DNA from: Asparagopsis taxiformis
Taxonomy: Eukaryota > Rhodophyta > Florideophyceae > Bonnemaisoniales > Bonnemaisoniaceae
NCBI GenBank assembly: GCA_030407315.1
Contig: JALQPE010001729.1
Span: 1 to 64,000, forward strand
DNA length: 64,000 nt
Reading direction: 5' to 3'
Position numbers and translations under genes: made by a program. Shown in pieces: positions 28,669 through 39,917 of the stretch. The notes below the pieces were generated by a model, which worked only from the letters and a program-made list of their open reading frames with translations, ran no database searches and was not told the origin of the DNA. How positions within the stretch are numbered: the stretch's first letter is position 1; each line of letters opens with the position of its first letter.

Positions 28669-31650
28669 CAAGTTCTACGTAACCTTCATGATACGAATTC
28701 ACTCCCGGAGTCATAATAATTACACAGCACAACCCTCCACAGAATTAGCTAGCATCAACAGTAGTATATAACACAGATGACCATGAGACTTCAACAGCAA
28801 AGAAAAAGTCAGCACAGGACTCAACATTGGCAATTGTACAGAAAAGAATCCAGACGCCTGGGTTCACTTATTCGTTTGGTCTTTCACCCACGGGAACGGA
28901 CTCGGAGACACCGGACTGGACGGGACAGGATAGGATAGGATCAGTCAGACCAGGACACAGCAGCGCGACACGTCATGATGGTGGTGACGTTTCGATGCTG
29001 CTGTGGCTTGGTCTGACCTGCTGGTGCATGTCGGGCCATCCCTGTCCTGTCCCCTCCCGTCTCATCCTTTCCCGTGGGTGTCGCTTCTTGGAGTCTTATC
29101 TCCATCATGCAGGGTCTTTTCGACCCTGCCCCTCTCTTGTTGGCGGTTCTGGGGGCGCGTCGCCTCCACCTGCGCAGCTTTCAGTTGCAGCCGGATGGGG
29201 GCGCAGGGCTCCCGGCGTGGTGGTTGGGGTACCCGGAGCAGGGGGCTCCCGGACACTGCGGGGGCGTTGTGTCCCCTCGGTGCTTGTCGGGGCTCCCAGG
29301 GCTTCCGGGAGGGCTTGGGTTTCCCGCAGCGGACAGCCGTGGCGGCCGCCGGAGCAATGGTCTCCCGCGAGCCGAGCCGAGGCGTCGGGGCTGTGGGAGT
29401 AGGGTGCTGCGTCGTGGTTCCCGAGGGCCGCCCAAAAGTGGCGGCTGGGGTTTTGGGAACTCCAGGGTGGTCACCGCGATTGGCGGCGACCGCCCTATTT
29501 TCTCGTTTCGCTCTGGCCGCGTATCGTGGCCACGGCGTCATCCTGGACGGACGGTTGCGTTGTCTGACCTTCGTCCTTTTGTCGTCCTTCTTTGGAATCT
29601 GGAATCTGGGATCTGGCCGCCCAGTTTTCATGCTGCTCGGCTCGGTTCCGTGCGGTTCCATGCGGTTCCATCCGCTTCCGTTCATTCGATTCTTTCTTCG
29701 GGGGGCCCCCCACACCGCTCGCTCTCTTCATATCTTCCTTCATGGTGTCCGGCAGGACGCTGCCGCGACCCACCGCAATCACACTACTCCACTATTGCAC
29801 TATTGCACTGTGCGCACAGCGCAAACCAAACCAAACCAAACTGACATGGGCCTCACAACGATAGTTTTGTTCCCGAGCCTAGCTAGCTCAATGGGAATGT
29901 AGAAAGTGTGTGCCGGCACACCACTCCACGTAGATAGAACGAATGGTTAAACAGCCATTATCGATTTCTGAAACAAACTCCGTTTCAATCACCGACCCAA
30001 CAATGTGGCCGCGGAAACGGAACACTTCCCGTCCGCAGCTATTGCAACTTATCGATGGAGTCGCACCACGCCTTTCTTTCTTCTCGTCATTCGCGACGAT
30101 TCGCGTCAACATCGGCAACGAACATTATGATGACGATGATGATGCTTGTGATATTACTGGCATAGATGATGATCTTGGTGTTGTCCATGGTCATGATCAT
30201 GATCATGGCGGAATTCGTCTTATTCGACCAATTTGGAAATCAATCAATGCACGCCTTTCTGCCTATTGATACCACCCAAATGCCGGAATGGGATCGGCAC
30301 ATGTGCAGAGATTCATCTCTCGCAATGGCGCATACTTTGGAGCACAAACACCGTTTCAATGGAACCGCCACATCGAATCGATCACGGCACCAACGCTCAT
30401 TTACCTGATCGTGGGAATTGATCCGCCTCAATCCCAAGCAACATCGACCACTGCAATAATGCTATTGCTTGTGTTAATGTTGATTCTTTGTTTGATAATC
30501 ACAATCTTGGCGGAAATCAATCAAGGCACGCTCCTGCCACTTGATAGCAATGAATCTGCACATCTTTCGCGATTCCTCTTGCATCGCAATCTAACATTCT
30601 AATGGTTGCACGCGCACCCCCTTGCCTGTTGATATGGGTACTTTTTTCTGTAAGTCCTCGTGACCAAGCTGACTTTGGAAATGGCCCCGACCGCCTTCCA
30701 TGCATGGATTAACTGCATTCGGATCAATGACGAAACGGCGCAGCACCCTCGGTGTTCAGAATAAACTGTTTCCTCTTACAGTAAATAAAAACTAGCTTAT
30801 AGTACTACACTATATTCCGTGCATAGAGGCTAGTTCTAAAGGTGTGTAATCAACTCAAATCCTACACTATGGTCCTCTAGAAAATGTGCGGTTGTAGAAA
30901 GTACTACAGTTAGTTGCACTTCTATTGCAAATCGTAGCTTTACTTCATAGACACTTCTTCTAGAGAAGAATTAGTTTTTATGCGGGCCAACAATAGCTGT
31001 AGACAGGTAGAAACTAATAGGAATGAGGACCATTAACTAGCTCTATGGTACCAAATTCTAACATTACACTGTCTACCTCTGTTCTAGCTCTATCTAGCGA
31101 GGTTTTTGTCTAAGGCTAGACGACTTTTTCCCTCGTCACAAAATAGATTTAAACTGGTCGATACCATCAGTTCGTAGGATTGAAAAGACCATCAACATTA
31201 AACTCTTCATCTTCACCTCAACTACTCAACCTTCTACAGTAATTTTACTGTCAGCTAAACCTACACGTGTCTGTACTGCCGATCTAGGTCAACTGCTGAC
31301 AATCTTTTTTGTTACTTTTACAACAGTCGGGTCGCCAAACCGCGCACTCTACTGTACAGAATTGAACTTTGCAAAACGAGCCGATGACACGGCAAGACAT
31401 ACCGACACAACAGACGCACGATACGTGTCGCACGCAAGCAAAGCAGGTACACGGATGGGTACACAGTGAACTGTATCTACGTGTTTCCGTTGCGGCAGCA
31501 ATGCACAAAGGAAAGCATCATCCGAGTCGATATGAACATGTGAAACCAAACTGTGCCTTTGGTGTACACATATTACAGTTCCAGTAACGGTCACCGCAAT
31601 CGCACGATACCGAGCACACCATGAAAAACGCTAATTCCAGAGCACCTTTT
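28669..31650. other. Copia LTR remainder, then GC-rich and unique sequence without a convincing gene
   Basis: About 28669-28850 is probably the rest of the copia LTR (a TATATAA occurs near 28763). About 29040-29520 is very GC-rich and open in several frames on both strands, a base-composition effect. A 10-bp-scale repeat (GGTTCCATGC-type) lies at 29644-29686. Around 30130-30600 are imperfect internal duplications (GGAAATCAATCAA... twice). From 30700 to 31650 nothing was recognised. Confidence 0.5.
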
Positions 31651-31658
31651 CTCCATCA

Positions 31659-31666
31659 TATAAAAA
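31659..31666 (+). promoter_or_regulatory. Candidate TATA box for the secreted Cys-rich gene
   Basis: TATAAAAA about 210 bp before the ATG at 31877. The following leader is C/A-rich. Position and match only; no initiator was identified. Confidence 0.4.
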
Positions 31667-31876
31667 CCAATCGCCAAACACCTCATCTCTCACCAGCCCC
31701 ATCTGTTTAATTCATCCCAGCGATACCAACAATGCCGCCTATGTTACAAACACGCAGCAATCGCCAGTTGTCGCGCCTGCCAACTACACATCTTCAACAA
31801 CTGAACATGCACGCACCGATCCGCTTCATCTCCCCACCCTAGCGCACCGCTACGCATAACAACCCTACCAAACACC

Positions 31877-33505
31877 ATGAAGCTAATCCTCTCTCTCATC
31901 TATCTCCTCTCCCTACAATCCGTCCAAACCGCGACGCTCCCGCACCTCCCCGGCGCCGAGCGCCCCCTCCCCGCGCACGCGAGACAGCAAGCCGGCACGG
32001 ACGGCTCTGTATGTCGCAGCGGAATCGAATGTCGCATCGGGCGCCAATGCATGCAGATAGGCGCGTCGTCCGCACAACAATGCACGCCATCATCCGCGGC
32101 ATGCGTGTGTGTAACGGTAATACAACAACAACTGGGCTGTTCCTGCGACGCGCCATGCGCAGACGACACGATCTGCGACGCGCAACTAGCCGTGTGCGTA
32201 CCGGCGGCGTTGCAAGTGTCGCCGCTTCCATGCGCGACGGCGGGGACGTGCGCGAGCGACGCGGACTGCGGGGCGTTCTCCGTGTGTCGCGACGGAGCGG
32301 CGCGGTGTCGCGACGGTTCTGCAGAGTGTCGCTGCGTGGCGGAAGAAGGCGGCGGCGCGTGTAATTGCGAGCAGCCGTGTCCGCTCGGGGACATATGTGC
32401 GCGGAAGAATGGAAGAAATGTTTGTCTACCCATCGAGCAAAATCCGTCGCCGATTCGATGCGCGCCTGGTGTGGGTGTGGTTTTGTCCTCGCCGATTGCA
32501 GATGATCCTAGTGTGGACCCCGTGGCAGCGGAGGAGGAGTCGGAGGTGGTGATGATGATGCCCCAGATGACTATGGAGGCGCCGCCTCCTGATGTGCCGC
32601 CGCCGGCTGGGTCGTCGCTGATCGAGTCGCCGAGCGTCCTGCCGCCGGGACAGGGGACGGGGTTGGGCGATTCGGTGGATGGTTTGCCGTCTGGCGAGGT
32701 TGATGCGGTGGATGGTAGTTTGTTTACGATGGAGTTTTGCTCGAGGACTTTGCAATGTGCCGGGGATCGGAGGTGTGTCACTTTTGGCGCGGACACGTCG
32801 TGTGGTAGTGGGGAAGTTTGTCAGTGTGTTCTTGAGGATGTGGATGATTCGAGATGTAGTTGTGAGGATTTGACATGTGCTGTTGGGGATGTGTGTTCTG
32901 TGGAAGGGGAAAGTGCAAGTGAATGTATTTCGGCTAATTTGGAGCCTACGAAATTGGAATGCGCATCGATTTCGTCTACGCAGGGGGGAGACACGGCGGA
33001 GATGGCAACGAGTGGACAAGAGACGCCGGCGGTTGGGACGATCACGCCGGAGATATCAATGGAGCCGGTTGTTGCGACACCGATGGTGCCGATTGTCGCT
33101 GAGACTGTCGAGCCGGTATTGGACGCGTCAGTGGAGCCTACCGCAGAGATAACGCGGGTTGCTACCGAGGGTGTTTGCGTGGACGCGAAGCGACTGGCGC
33201 ATTTGGACGCGGAGGATCTGGTGTTTGAAAGAGATGTGATGAGCAGAGTGCTGTGCGATGCGATGGACAGTTGTGCCACGAGTGGACACATGGTGACATA
33301 TCACGGCCAATCGATGATGATGAAGAGCTACTGCGAGCTCGTCGGCTGCCAACCGCGTATCATCGCGGTGAACAGTCCCAGATACCGACGCGGCTTGCGG
33401 GTGCAATCCGGCACGCACGGGCTCTACTTCACAGCGTTTGCCGCTCGGTATGAGACGCGCGTCGAGGAGAAACTCATGGCCAGCGCAGTGCATCTGGGGC
33501 TGTAA
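31877..33505 (+). CDS. Secreted cysteine-rich repeat protein
   Basis: 542 residues. Residues 1-19 (MKLILSLIYLLSLQSVQTA) are a signal peptide. Three cysteine-rich modules follow (about 40-110, 120-190 and 290-350), each with patterns such as C.....C.....C and CxCxxPC, the first two close together and the third after a Pro/Val/Met-rich linker (about 205-285). A Thr/Val/Pro-rich spacer (about 370-430) leads to a C-terminal domain of about 110 residues with four to six Cys. Such modules suggest disulfide-stabilised extracellular domains, perhaps in the cell wall. I do not recognise a named family. The frame has no introns and a C/A-rich leader like its neighbours. Confidence 0.75.
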   Translation: MKLILSLIYLLSLQSVQTATLPHLPGAERPLPAHARQQAGTDGSVCRSGIECRIGRQCMQIGASSAQQCTPSSAACVCVTVIQQQLGCSCDAPCADDTICDAQLAVCVPAALQVSPLPCATAGTCASDADCGAFSVCRDGAARCRDGSAECRCVAEEGGGACNCEQPCPLGDICARKNGRNVCLPIEQNPSPIRCAPGVGVVLSSPIADDPSVDPVAAEEESEVVMMMPQMTMEAPPPDVPPPAGSSLIESPSVLPPGQGTGLGDSVDGLPSGEVDAVDGSLFTMEFCSRTLQCAGDRRCVTFGADTSCGSGEVCQCVLEDVDDSRCSCEDLTCAVGDVCSVEGESASECISANLEPTKLECASISSTQGGDTAEMATSGQETPAVGTITPEISMEPVVATPMVPIVAETVEPVLDASVEPTAEITRVATEGVCVDAKRLAHLDAEDLVFERDVMSRVLCDAMDSCATSGHMVTYHGQSMMMKSYCELVGCQPRIIAVNSPRYRRGLRVQSGTHGLYFTAFAARYETRVEEKLMASAVHLGL

Positions 33506-33877
33506 CTGTAATGAACGCCATGCCACAATAGGGTCGGCCGCGGTGCTGTAGTGTATGAAATAATTTAAACCAAGCACAGCTGACTCGTCGTTGGGACCAC
33601 GTGTAAAACGCGCGTAGCTGTGTTTTACGCTGACATGTTGTCCCAGCCAAAAGTCACAGGACGCGTCATGCAAGCGAAGCATGCAAATTACGCAACGACG
33701 AGTCCAACCAATCATCGCCATCGAGTCGTACCGTATGGCTCGTATCGCGACCTACACCCAAGTATCCTCGAGCGTAGAAGCGTCGACCACGTAAAAGCGC
33801 AAAGTATCGCATCGGTGTCCACGACAAGTATCCGACCTTGATCGAGTACGGCACGTTGGATCCACCGCGCCAAAATC

Positions 33878-35347
33878 ATGCGACAGAAATCCGCATTTGG
33901 CAGATTTCTCATGCGTCGTCCCATGATTCGAGCTGTCCTACCAGCCTTTCTCTGTTTTTGCGCCATGCTTATGCTGCATACGATGTATCTCTCACGTCCC
34001 GGCGCGCCCCTTCCCGATGTGGCCGTGCCCCTCGAGCAGCAACGCCTCGTCCAATCGGACCCCGTGCAACCTCCCGATATCCCCGAGACACAGTCTGCTG
34101 AGGCCGCCGATGGTGAGCGACAGGCTATGCTGCAACACCGCGTTAGTGAGTCGGAGTATTTGGGCAAGTTGGATGCTGGAAAGACCTCTGGTGAGCGGAT
34201 GGAGGATGTTGGCGAGGAGGAGGATACCGAAGATGAGGAGGAGGATGATGATGAAGATGAAGATGAGGATGTTGTGGATCGTGAGGAGGATGTTGCGGAT
34301 TATGAGAATGGTGTTGTGGATCGTGAGGATGATGTTGCGGATTATGAGAATGGTGTCACAGCTCGTGAGAATGATGTCGCGGATTATGATCATGGTATTG
34401 TAGATCGTGAAGATGATGTTGCCGATGATGACGATGATGAGGAAGAGGCGGATGAGGATAAGTTCTTCGTCAAGGAGGATCTGCAGGGTGCTCATATTGC
34501 AGATGATGTAACTGGCGAAGATACAGGGCACGATGTGGCATTGAAACAAATGGAGGAGGATGAAGACGACGATGCAGGATGTATGCCGTACATTCTCTAC
34601 GACAAACCTATCAAGACGGGGAGTACATCAGCCATGAATGCAATCTGGGTGTATCTAAACTCTCAAAACGCCACGCAAACGCACTGCAATTTCGCGACAT
34701 GTTCCGACGTAGCGCAAGCGGTATGCGACGGCGATCTACCGCGCAACCACATGATATCGCACATCCACGGCAACGCGGTGCTACTCGACTGTCTACGTCG
34801 CAAGGGGTACTACATCGTGACATCAATTCGGGAGCCAGAAGCGCGTTGGAAATCGACATTTAAATTTGCCAAAGCTCTAAATCGCACGCACTACGGCATC
34901 CCTACCAACTCGACGTACGAACAATTCATCTCTCAGGTGCCGGCATGCGCGCTACTACACTACTACGACCGTCTCGGCTCGCGTTGCGGCGACCAGGATC
35001 GGCCGGAGAAAAAGCTATCCAACCGCGTACGCGCGATTCTAAAGCGCTTTGACGAAGTCATGGACCTGTTCGGCGGCACCGGCGGCGAGATTTACTCGCG
35101 CATGAAGCCGCATTTGCAGCCCACCAACGTGTCCCCCGAGTACACCACCACCGACGGCGTCATCGACGCGCAGAGACTGTTCGGAGAACGACTGCTCTAC
35201 GACGAGCTGTTGCATCGGTCGAAATTCGGCGTGCCCGGCGCGCGCAAGTTGTGCAAGACTATTGGCAAGGGGGATAGCTTTGAGCCGCGCGCCGGATGGG
35301 TCAGAGCGACCGACAAGGGCGGCGATACGTTTGTGCGTGCACAGTGA
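33878..35347 (+). CDS. Carbohydrate sulfotransferase, type II membrane, with acidic repeat stem
   Basis: 489 residues. A short basic N-terminus is followed by one membrane anchor (about 15-38), as in Golgi type II enzymes. The stem is strongly acidic (about 108-205) and contains four 14-residue repeats, VVDREDDVADYENG type, at residues 132-187 (34271-34438). The catalytic domain starts at CMPYILYDKPIKTGST; K246-S249 lie in the 5'-phosphosulfate loop for the donor PAPS, and R318 in SIREPEARW is the 3'-phosphate-binding block. Expected reaction: sulfate transfer from PAPS to wall galactan. It is the first of three paralogs. The long acidic stem is unique to this copy and may bind cations or hold the enzyme away from the membrane. 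Confidence 0.87.
   Translation: MRQKSAFGRFLMRRPMIRAVLPAFLCFCAMLMLHTMYLSRPGAPLPDVAVPLEQQRLVQSDPVQPPDIPETQSAEAADGERQAMLQHRVSESEYLGKLDAGKTSGERMEDVGEEEDTEDEEEDDDEDEDEDVVDREEDVADYENGVVDREDDVADYENGVTARENDVADYDHGIVDREDDVADDDDDEEEADEDKFFVKEDLQGAHIADDVTGEDTGHDVALKQMEEDEDDDAGCMPYILYDKPIKTGSTSAMNAIWVYLNSQNATQTHCNFATCSDVAQAVCDGDLPRNHMISHIHGNAVLLDCLRRKGYYIVTSIREPEARWKSTFKFAKALNRTHYGIPTNSTYEQFISQVPACALLHYYDRLGSRCGDQDRPEKKLSNRVRAILKRFDEVMDLFGGTGGEIYSRMKPHLQPTNVSPEYTTTDGVIDAQRLFGERLLYDELLHRSKFGVPGARKLCKTIGKGDSFEPRAGWVRATDKGGDTFVRAQ
34271..34438 (+). repeat. 42-bp coding repeat, 4 copies, in the sulfotransferase stem
   Basis: Four in-frame copies encode 14-residue Asp/Glu-rich units. The third and fourth have diverged (VTARENDVADYDHG, IVDREDDVADDDDD). 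Copy number is likely variable between individuals. Confidence 0.9.
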
Positions 35348-35940
35348 GCGTTCTGCGCGTGGTTTGTGCGTTTATGGCTTGCGGTTGGGCTGGGGATGTT
35401 TGAAGATATGGGTTTGTTTAAAATTGGCGCGTTGAATATGGATTGTATGGTGATGACGGCAGGAGGTGCGGGTGCGTAGCGGGTTTGGGATTATTCGTTG
35501 ACTGTATACCTCAGATGATTTGGACTTTGATGTTTGGCCCTCCTCGTCGCGCGTGTCGATATACGATTGTAGTGGTCTAGTTTATTTTGCGGTTATTCCA
35601 CTCGGGGTAAACGTTATCTGTGGTCACGCCAGACTTTTCTCGTTAATTTTCGAAGACCTCCCGTTACAGTCACATCGGGCCATAACACACGCGTAATCCA
35701 TCATGATCCGCTCCCATCGCTGCATCAGCGGCACCATCTTCTCACATACCAACCATATGCCGTTTGGCAGCGCAACCATTTGCCATTTGTCACTATCTTC
35801 GACATCTAAATCCCCGACCCAACCCACCGTCCGTCCCCAACCAAAGCCGTCGATCCACCATCTCCCATGCCTTCCCATATCCAACCCACCGTGATCCCCT
35901 AGCCACACCGCCAACCACCGCCGCCCATTTCGGTCGAAAT

Positions 35941-37008
35941 ATGCACCAATCCAAGCCCAATCAACGTGCCATGCACCTCCGTCAACGCTACATCCAGCTC
36001 CTCTCCGTCGTGCTCACCCTCATCTTCTTCAAATACTTTTTCTCCATCTCTCTCTTCCACACGCCCCAGGCCGCCTATCTGCCCCTTCGTCTCTTCCACA
36101 CCTTCTCTCCATCCGCGCCACCCGAGCCCTCCGACCTCCGCGTGCAGCTGCCGCGCGTCGCGCGTCCGCCTCCGGCGCGCAGACGCAAGGCGCGTCGCGC
36201 ACGTAAGAAGAAGCCCCGTCGCAAGAAGAAGCAGTGGAAGCCGCGTGTGCGTCCGTCCCCCCAGCCCCCAAAGACCTGGCAGGAGCGCATGCTGGAGAAA
36301 CTGCCCCCGGATCAGCCCGGATGTCTGCCGTATATTCTGTTCGATAAGCCCGTGAAGACGGGCAGCACCGCGATTACACGCTCGTTGTATCGCTATTTTA
36401 TGGGCCATTCCGCCTCGGCCGCTGTGTGCACCATGGAGACTTGCACCCAGATTGCAGACGATATTTGTGCCGGCCGACGCAATCGCACCCACATTATTAG
36501 TCATATTAAATCTAATGCAACCCTCGTGCAATGTCTGCGCGACAAGGGGTATTATGTGGTCACGTCGGTGCGCGATCCGTTGGCACGCTGGACCTCGTCG
36601 TATATGTATAACAGAATGATGAATGCTAGTCATTATGGCATCAATTCGACAGAGGGCTATTCGGCGTTTATGGGTAAAATGCCCGACTGTTCGCTGTTTG
36701 ATTATTATGATGGGTTGGGCGAGTCGTGTCCGCAGGATATGTCGATGGACGACGTGCGCAAACGAGCTGATGATATCGTGCACCGTTTTGATGAGGTTAT
36801 TGATTTGTACGGCGAAAGTAAAGGCGAGCTTTATAGTCGCATCAAGCAGTGGCTTGGGATGAAGAATGTATCGCCCCCGGCCGATACTGCTGGAGATTAT
36901 GATGCGAAGAGAATGGATCGCGAGAAAGTTTTGTATCAGCGCATTCTCGAAAGAAGTCGGGAGTTGCCCGATTCAAAACGCTTTTTATGCCATCGAATTG
37001 GCACCTGA
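35941..37008 (+). CDS. Carbohydrate sulfotransferase, type II membrane
   Basis: 355 residues from MHQSKPNQR; the frame opens at 35764, but this ATG places one membrane anchor (about 18-36) near the N-terminus. A very basic stem (Arg/Lys/Pro, about 70-105) contrasts with the acidic stem of the upstream paralog. The catalytic domain begins CLPYILFDKPVKTGST with K139 in the PAPS loop; R211 in SVRDPLARW is the 3'-phosphate block. Cys positions (CTMETC, C at about 165, CSLF, ESC) match the paralogs, implying shared disulfides. Role: sulfation of wall galactans in the Golgi. It ends 143 bp from the stop of the next, convergent, paralog. Confidence 0.88.
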   Translation: MHQSKPNQRAMHLRQRYIQLLSVVLTLIFFKYFFSISLFHTPQAAYLPLRLFHTFSPSAPPEPSDLRVQLPRVARPPPARRRKARRARKKKPRRKKKQWKPRVRPSPQPPKTWQERMLEKLPPDQPGCLPYILFDKPVKTGSTAITRSLYRYFMGHSASAAVCTMETCTQIADDICAGRRNRTHIISHIKSNATLVQCLRDKGYYVVTSVRDPLARWTSSYMYNRMMNASHYGINSTEGYSAFMGKMPDCSLFDYYDGLGESCPQDMSMDDVRKRADDIVHRFDEVIDLYGESKGELYSRIKQWLGMKNVSPPADTAGDYDAKRMDREKVLYQRILERSRELPDSKRFLCHRIGT

Positions 37009-37151
37009 ATGGTTCGGCATGTAGACTATTAAAGCTACAGAATCACTTCATCTGTACACCAACGCAGTGTGCGGCAAATCTCTTTACAAATGCCAACGCT
37101 CCAGCGACTAGTAGATACACTAACAACATCAAACTACAATACATCCTAGAG

Positions 37152-38366
37152 TTACAGCATAGCATTAAGAGTAGCTCTCACCTGTGGACACAGCTTGCGT
37201 CGGGAAAGCGGCAGTGACTTGCTCCTTCTCTTCAGTTCCTCGTATAAAAACCTCTCCGGATCCATGCGTTTCATATCAACATATCCGTCAACATTCACCT
37301 TTGGCGACACGTTCTTCCTCCCCAACCATTTTTGAATCCTGACATAAACATCACCGCCAGTATCACCATACAGATCAATAATCTCATCGAATCTGCCAAC
37401 GATATTGGCCACGCGCTGTTCCACGTCATCCGCACACACAGCACCCAAATTGTCGTAGTAATTGAGCAGGGAACAATCGGGCACCCTGGCCATAAACTGC
37501 TCATACGAAGCTGTATAATGCACGCCATAATGCGAGCGGCTCTTCTTCTTATTAAACGCATACGCGGATGTCCATCGCTCGTACGGTTCGCGAACCGACG
37601 TGACAATGTAGTATCCTTGATCCCTCAAACAATCAATCAACGAGCTATTGGACGGCAGATGATTAATCATATGCAACTTGGGCGACAGACCCAGACAAAC
37701 ATCCGACGCCATTGCCTCACATGTGCGCATATCACAACGCACATAGTCTGCATTTTGCGTTTGCAAATACTCTTTCAACGCAATAGTAATCGCAGTCGAG
37801 CCTGTCTTCACGGGCTTATCGAACAGAATATACGGCAAACACTCGTCATCACGCACGGAATGCGGATGCACAGCAAAAGCATCCGTCTTTGGCACGGACA
37901 CGGACACTGACTGATTGGACTGCATTTCATTTTGAATTTCGCGCAGCTCTTCGGCGACGTCCTGCGCAGACACCAAGGCGGGGTCGTCATCGTCCAGCGC
38001 GGGGCGTGCGAGCGCGGGCGCATCGGGTTGCGGAGGATGTGCCTCTAGAACGGGGCGTGCATTCACCGACACGATGTGCGGACGTGGTGGTGAGAGCAAT
38101 TTTTCATGTCCGTATCCGTGGTTTTGATAGTCGGCTTCATGCGCGTGTTTGAGCTGAATCTCAATGGGTCTGATGGCGTCTATCTCGAAGGCGGCGCGAT
38201 CAAGACGGAGCACGAGGAAGGAGAGGATTGCAATGGTCGGGAGTAGATTGCGCGGGGTGCAGAAGAACCGGAGTAATGAGCTGGTCTGTTTGGAAAAGGT
38301 GCGTTTCGCTTTCATGGTGGTCGATGACGGACGGGATGTGCGCGAACAACGATGGATGCGACGCAA
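37152..38366 (-). CDS. Carbohydrate sulfotransferase, type II membrane
   Basis: 404 residues; a start at MKAKRTF (38315) is equally plausible and gives a more usual short cytoplasmic tail. Anchor at about 41-54 (LLPTIAILSFLVLRL), then a stem rich in His/Pro/Asp. The catalytic domain begins CLPYILFDKPVKTGSTAI with K187, followed by the SVREPYERW block and a YDNLGAVC region, as in the two paralogs. It is inverted relative to them, so the cluster grew by duplication plus inversion. Expected PAPS-dependent sulfotransferase for wall polysaccharide. Confidence 0.88.
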   Translation of the reverse strand: MRRIHRCSRTSRPSSTTMKAKRTFSKQTSSLLRFFCTPRNLLPTIAILSFLVLRLDRAAFEIDAIRPIEIQLKHAHEADYQNHGYGHEKLLSPPRPHIVSVNARPVLEAHPPQPDAPALARPALDDDDPALVSAQDVAEELREIQNEMQSNQSVSVSVPKTDAFAVHPHSVRDDECLPYILFDKPVKTGSTAITIALKEYLQTQNADYVRCDMRTCEAMASDVCLGLSPKLHMINHLPSNSSLIDCLRDQGYYIVTSVREPYERWTSAYAFNKKKSRSHYGVHYTASYEQFMARVPDCSLLNYYDNLGAVCADDVEQRVANIVGRFDEIIDLYGDTGGDVYVRIQKWLGRKNVSPKVNVDGYVDMKRMDPERFLYEELKRRSKSLPLSRRKLCPQVRATLNAML

Positions 38367-38399
38367 GTGTGGTTAAGTTTGGATGAATCGGTGTCATGC

Positions 38400-39917
38400 A
38401 CTGATGTGCCTTGACGGCGTTGTTGAGATTTGTTACGCAACGCGTGTCATTGATTTGAGGTCAGCGGTATGGCTGCCATTGCGCGCATTGCGCTCCCAGA
38501 CGCCATGTTGCCTCCTGTCGGTCGAAGACATGACTGGTTTGCATTGTGTTGCGTGACGGGGCAGCGGGTGGGTTGACGACTTGTCAAATGGCTTTTGGTG
38601 TGTGGTCAATTGTCAGCCCGGGATCGGTGTTACATACGGTTTGTGTAATGAGGGTGTTTATGATAAATGCGGTGAAATCGCGTGGAATCACGCACAAATC
38701 AATGACGTTTCGCAAGATGATATGGATATCCCACGTGGTCCAGTCGCCATGGGTTGATAATTATTGTGCGTGTGCGTGTAATTGAAAGGTTCAACTCCAC
38801 TGGGTTTGTTCTTCCGTGTATCGTACCAGTGCGCCCGTGGTTATTTCCTGGCACAAGGTTATGAAACCCATGAAGATTTTCTGCTCCAGTTTCTCCATTC
38901 GTGAGGAAAACGTAATACCCACCTTCTAGATGTTCCGGAAATGAGCTACGGGGCGTCCGCATGGAATTGGCCAATTCAAGAAGAAAAAATCCTTCACGTC
39001 TTACAGCGTTACATCACAACAACACGTCAAAAAATTCCAAAACAAAAGTCCGCATGAATGCGTGACGTCACATAAGCTCACAACGATCATACAGTGACCC
39101 AACGTATCGTACGCGATTCAACGCAACGTGTTACAGTTGTCTGATGTGCTGTGCGGCACCGGCGCTTCTCCAAGTCTGCTGGTTGTGAGTGTGTATTCAA
39201 TTTATCTGGAAGCAATATGTTAGATCGTGAGTCATCTTTCTCAACGCCCTTTATTACATGCCGCCCCAAGCTCACAAGCCGTTGAGATTGAGATGCATGT
39301 ACCCGGAGAAACCGCCTCCACATATCTGCCGGGCTGCTTTGCTGCCTCTGTCCAACCATCCGACAAGATTGCGATGCAAGTGCGCGCTGCATATCTCGAT
39401 CTTTCAAACTTATCTTCGCCCGATGTGTTCAGCAGTGTGACATTTGCTCGCGACTCATTTCACCTTGAGTTCAATTGTGCGCATCTATAACAGTCACGCC
39501 TATACCATCTTGCCACGCCTGTACGATAACTGGTAATTTTAGCGTACATGCAACATGGTTCGCTTCACTGTTTCCTGGTCGACTACCTTCACTTGTAGTT
39601 CCATGCGGAATGGTAGAACCAATCTTGCGATCGATGTATGTTACACATCTCGATATTAACGTGGTTACGTTCAATCTTTCCCAATACCGACACTACAGTC
39701 CAGGGCCGCAGCGCAGCGAAGATACAAGCTCATTTTCGTCTTGTTAATTGCGACGTTTGACAAATGCAATACCTTCCTGTTGATATTTCTCTTCACAAAT
39801 CTCCCGGAACAAACGTCTAAATATTTCACCTCCCAGCAATACCAAGACCTCATAGACACTTAAACACCGCATCCAACACAACTACCGAGCAAATTCCAGC
39901 CCACCAACCAGCACCAT
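38400..39917. other. Intergenic region, no gene supported
   Basis: Only short frames (under 95 codons) are present and none resembles a protein. It is the divergent interval between the third sulfotransferase and the fucosyltransferase-like gene, and so presumably holds both promoters. Confidence 0.5.

Noticed and set aside
29003..29902. Long open frames on both strands in GC-rich DNA
   Set aside because: Several overlapping frames are open at once with low-complexity Arg/Pro/Gly content, as expected from base composition.
31900..32796. 298-codon minus-strand frame opposite the Cys-rich gene
   Set aside because: No signal or domain; the + strand gene has a signal peptide and ordered Cys modules.
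35899..36783. 294-codon minus-strand frame opposite a sulfotransferase
   Set aside because: Antisense shadow of the clearly homologous sulfotransferase gene.
39227..39747. Two overlapping ~90-codon frames as small genes
   Set aside because: No recognisable domain, signal or homology, and similar lengths arise by chance here.
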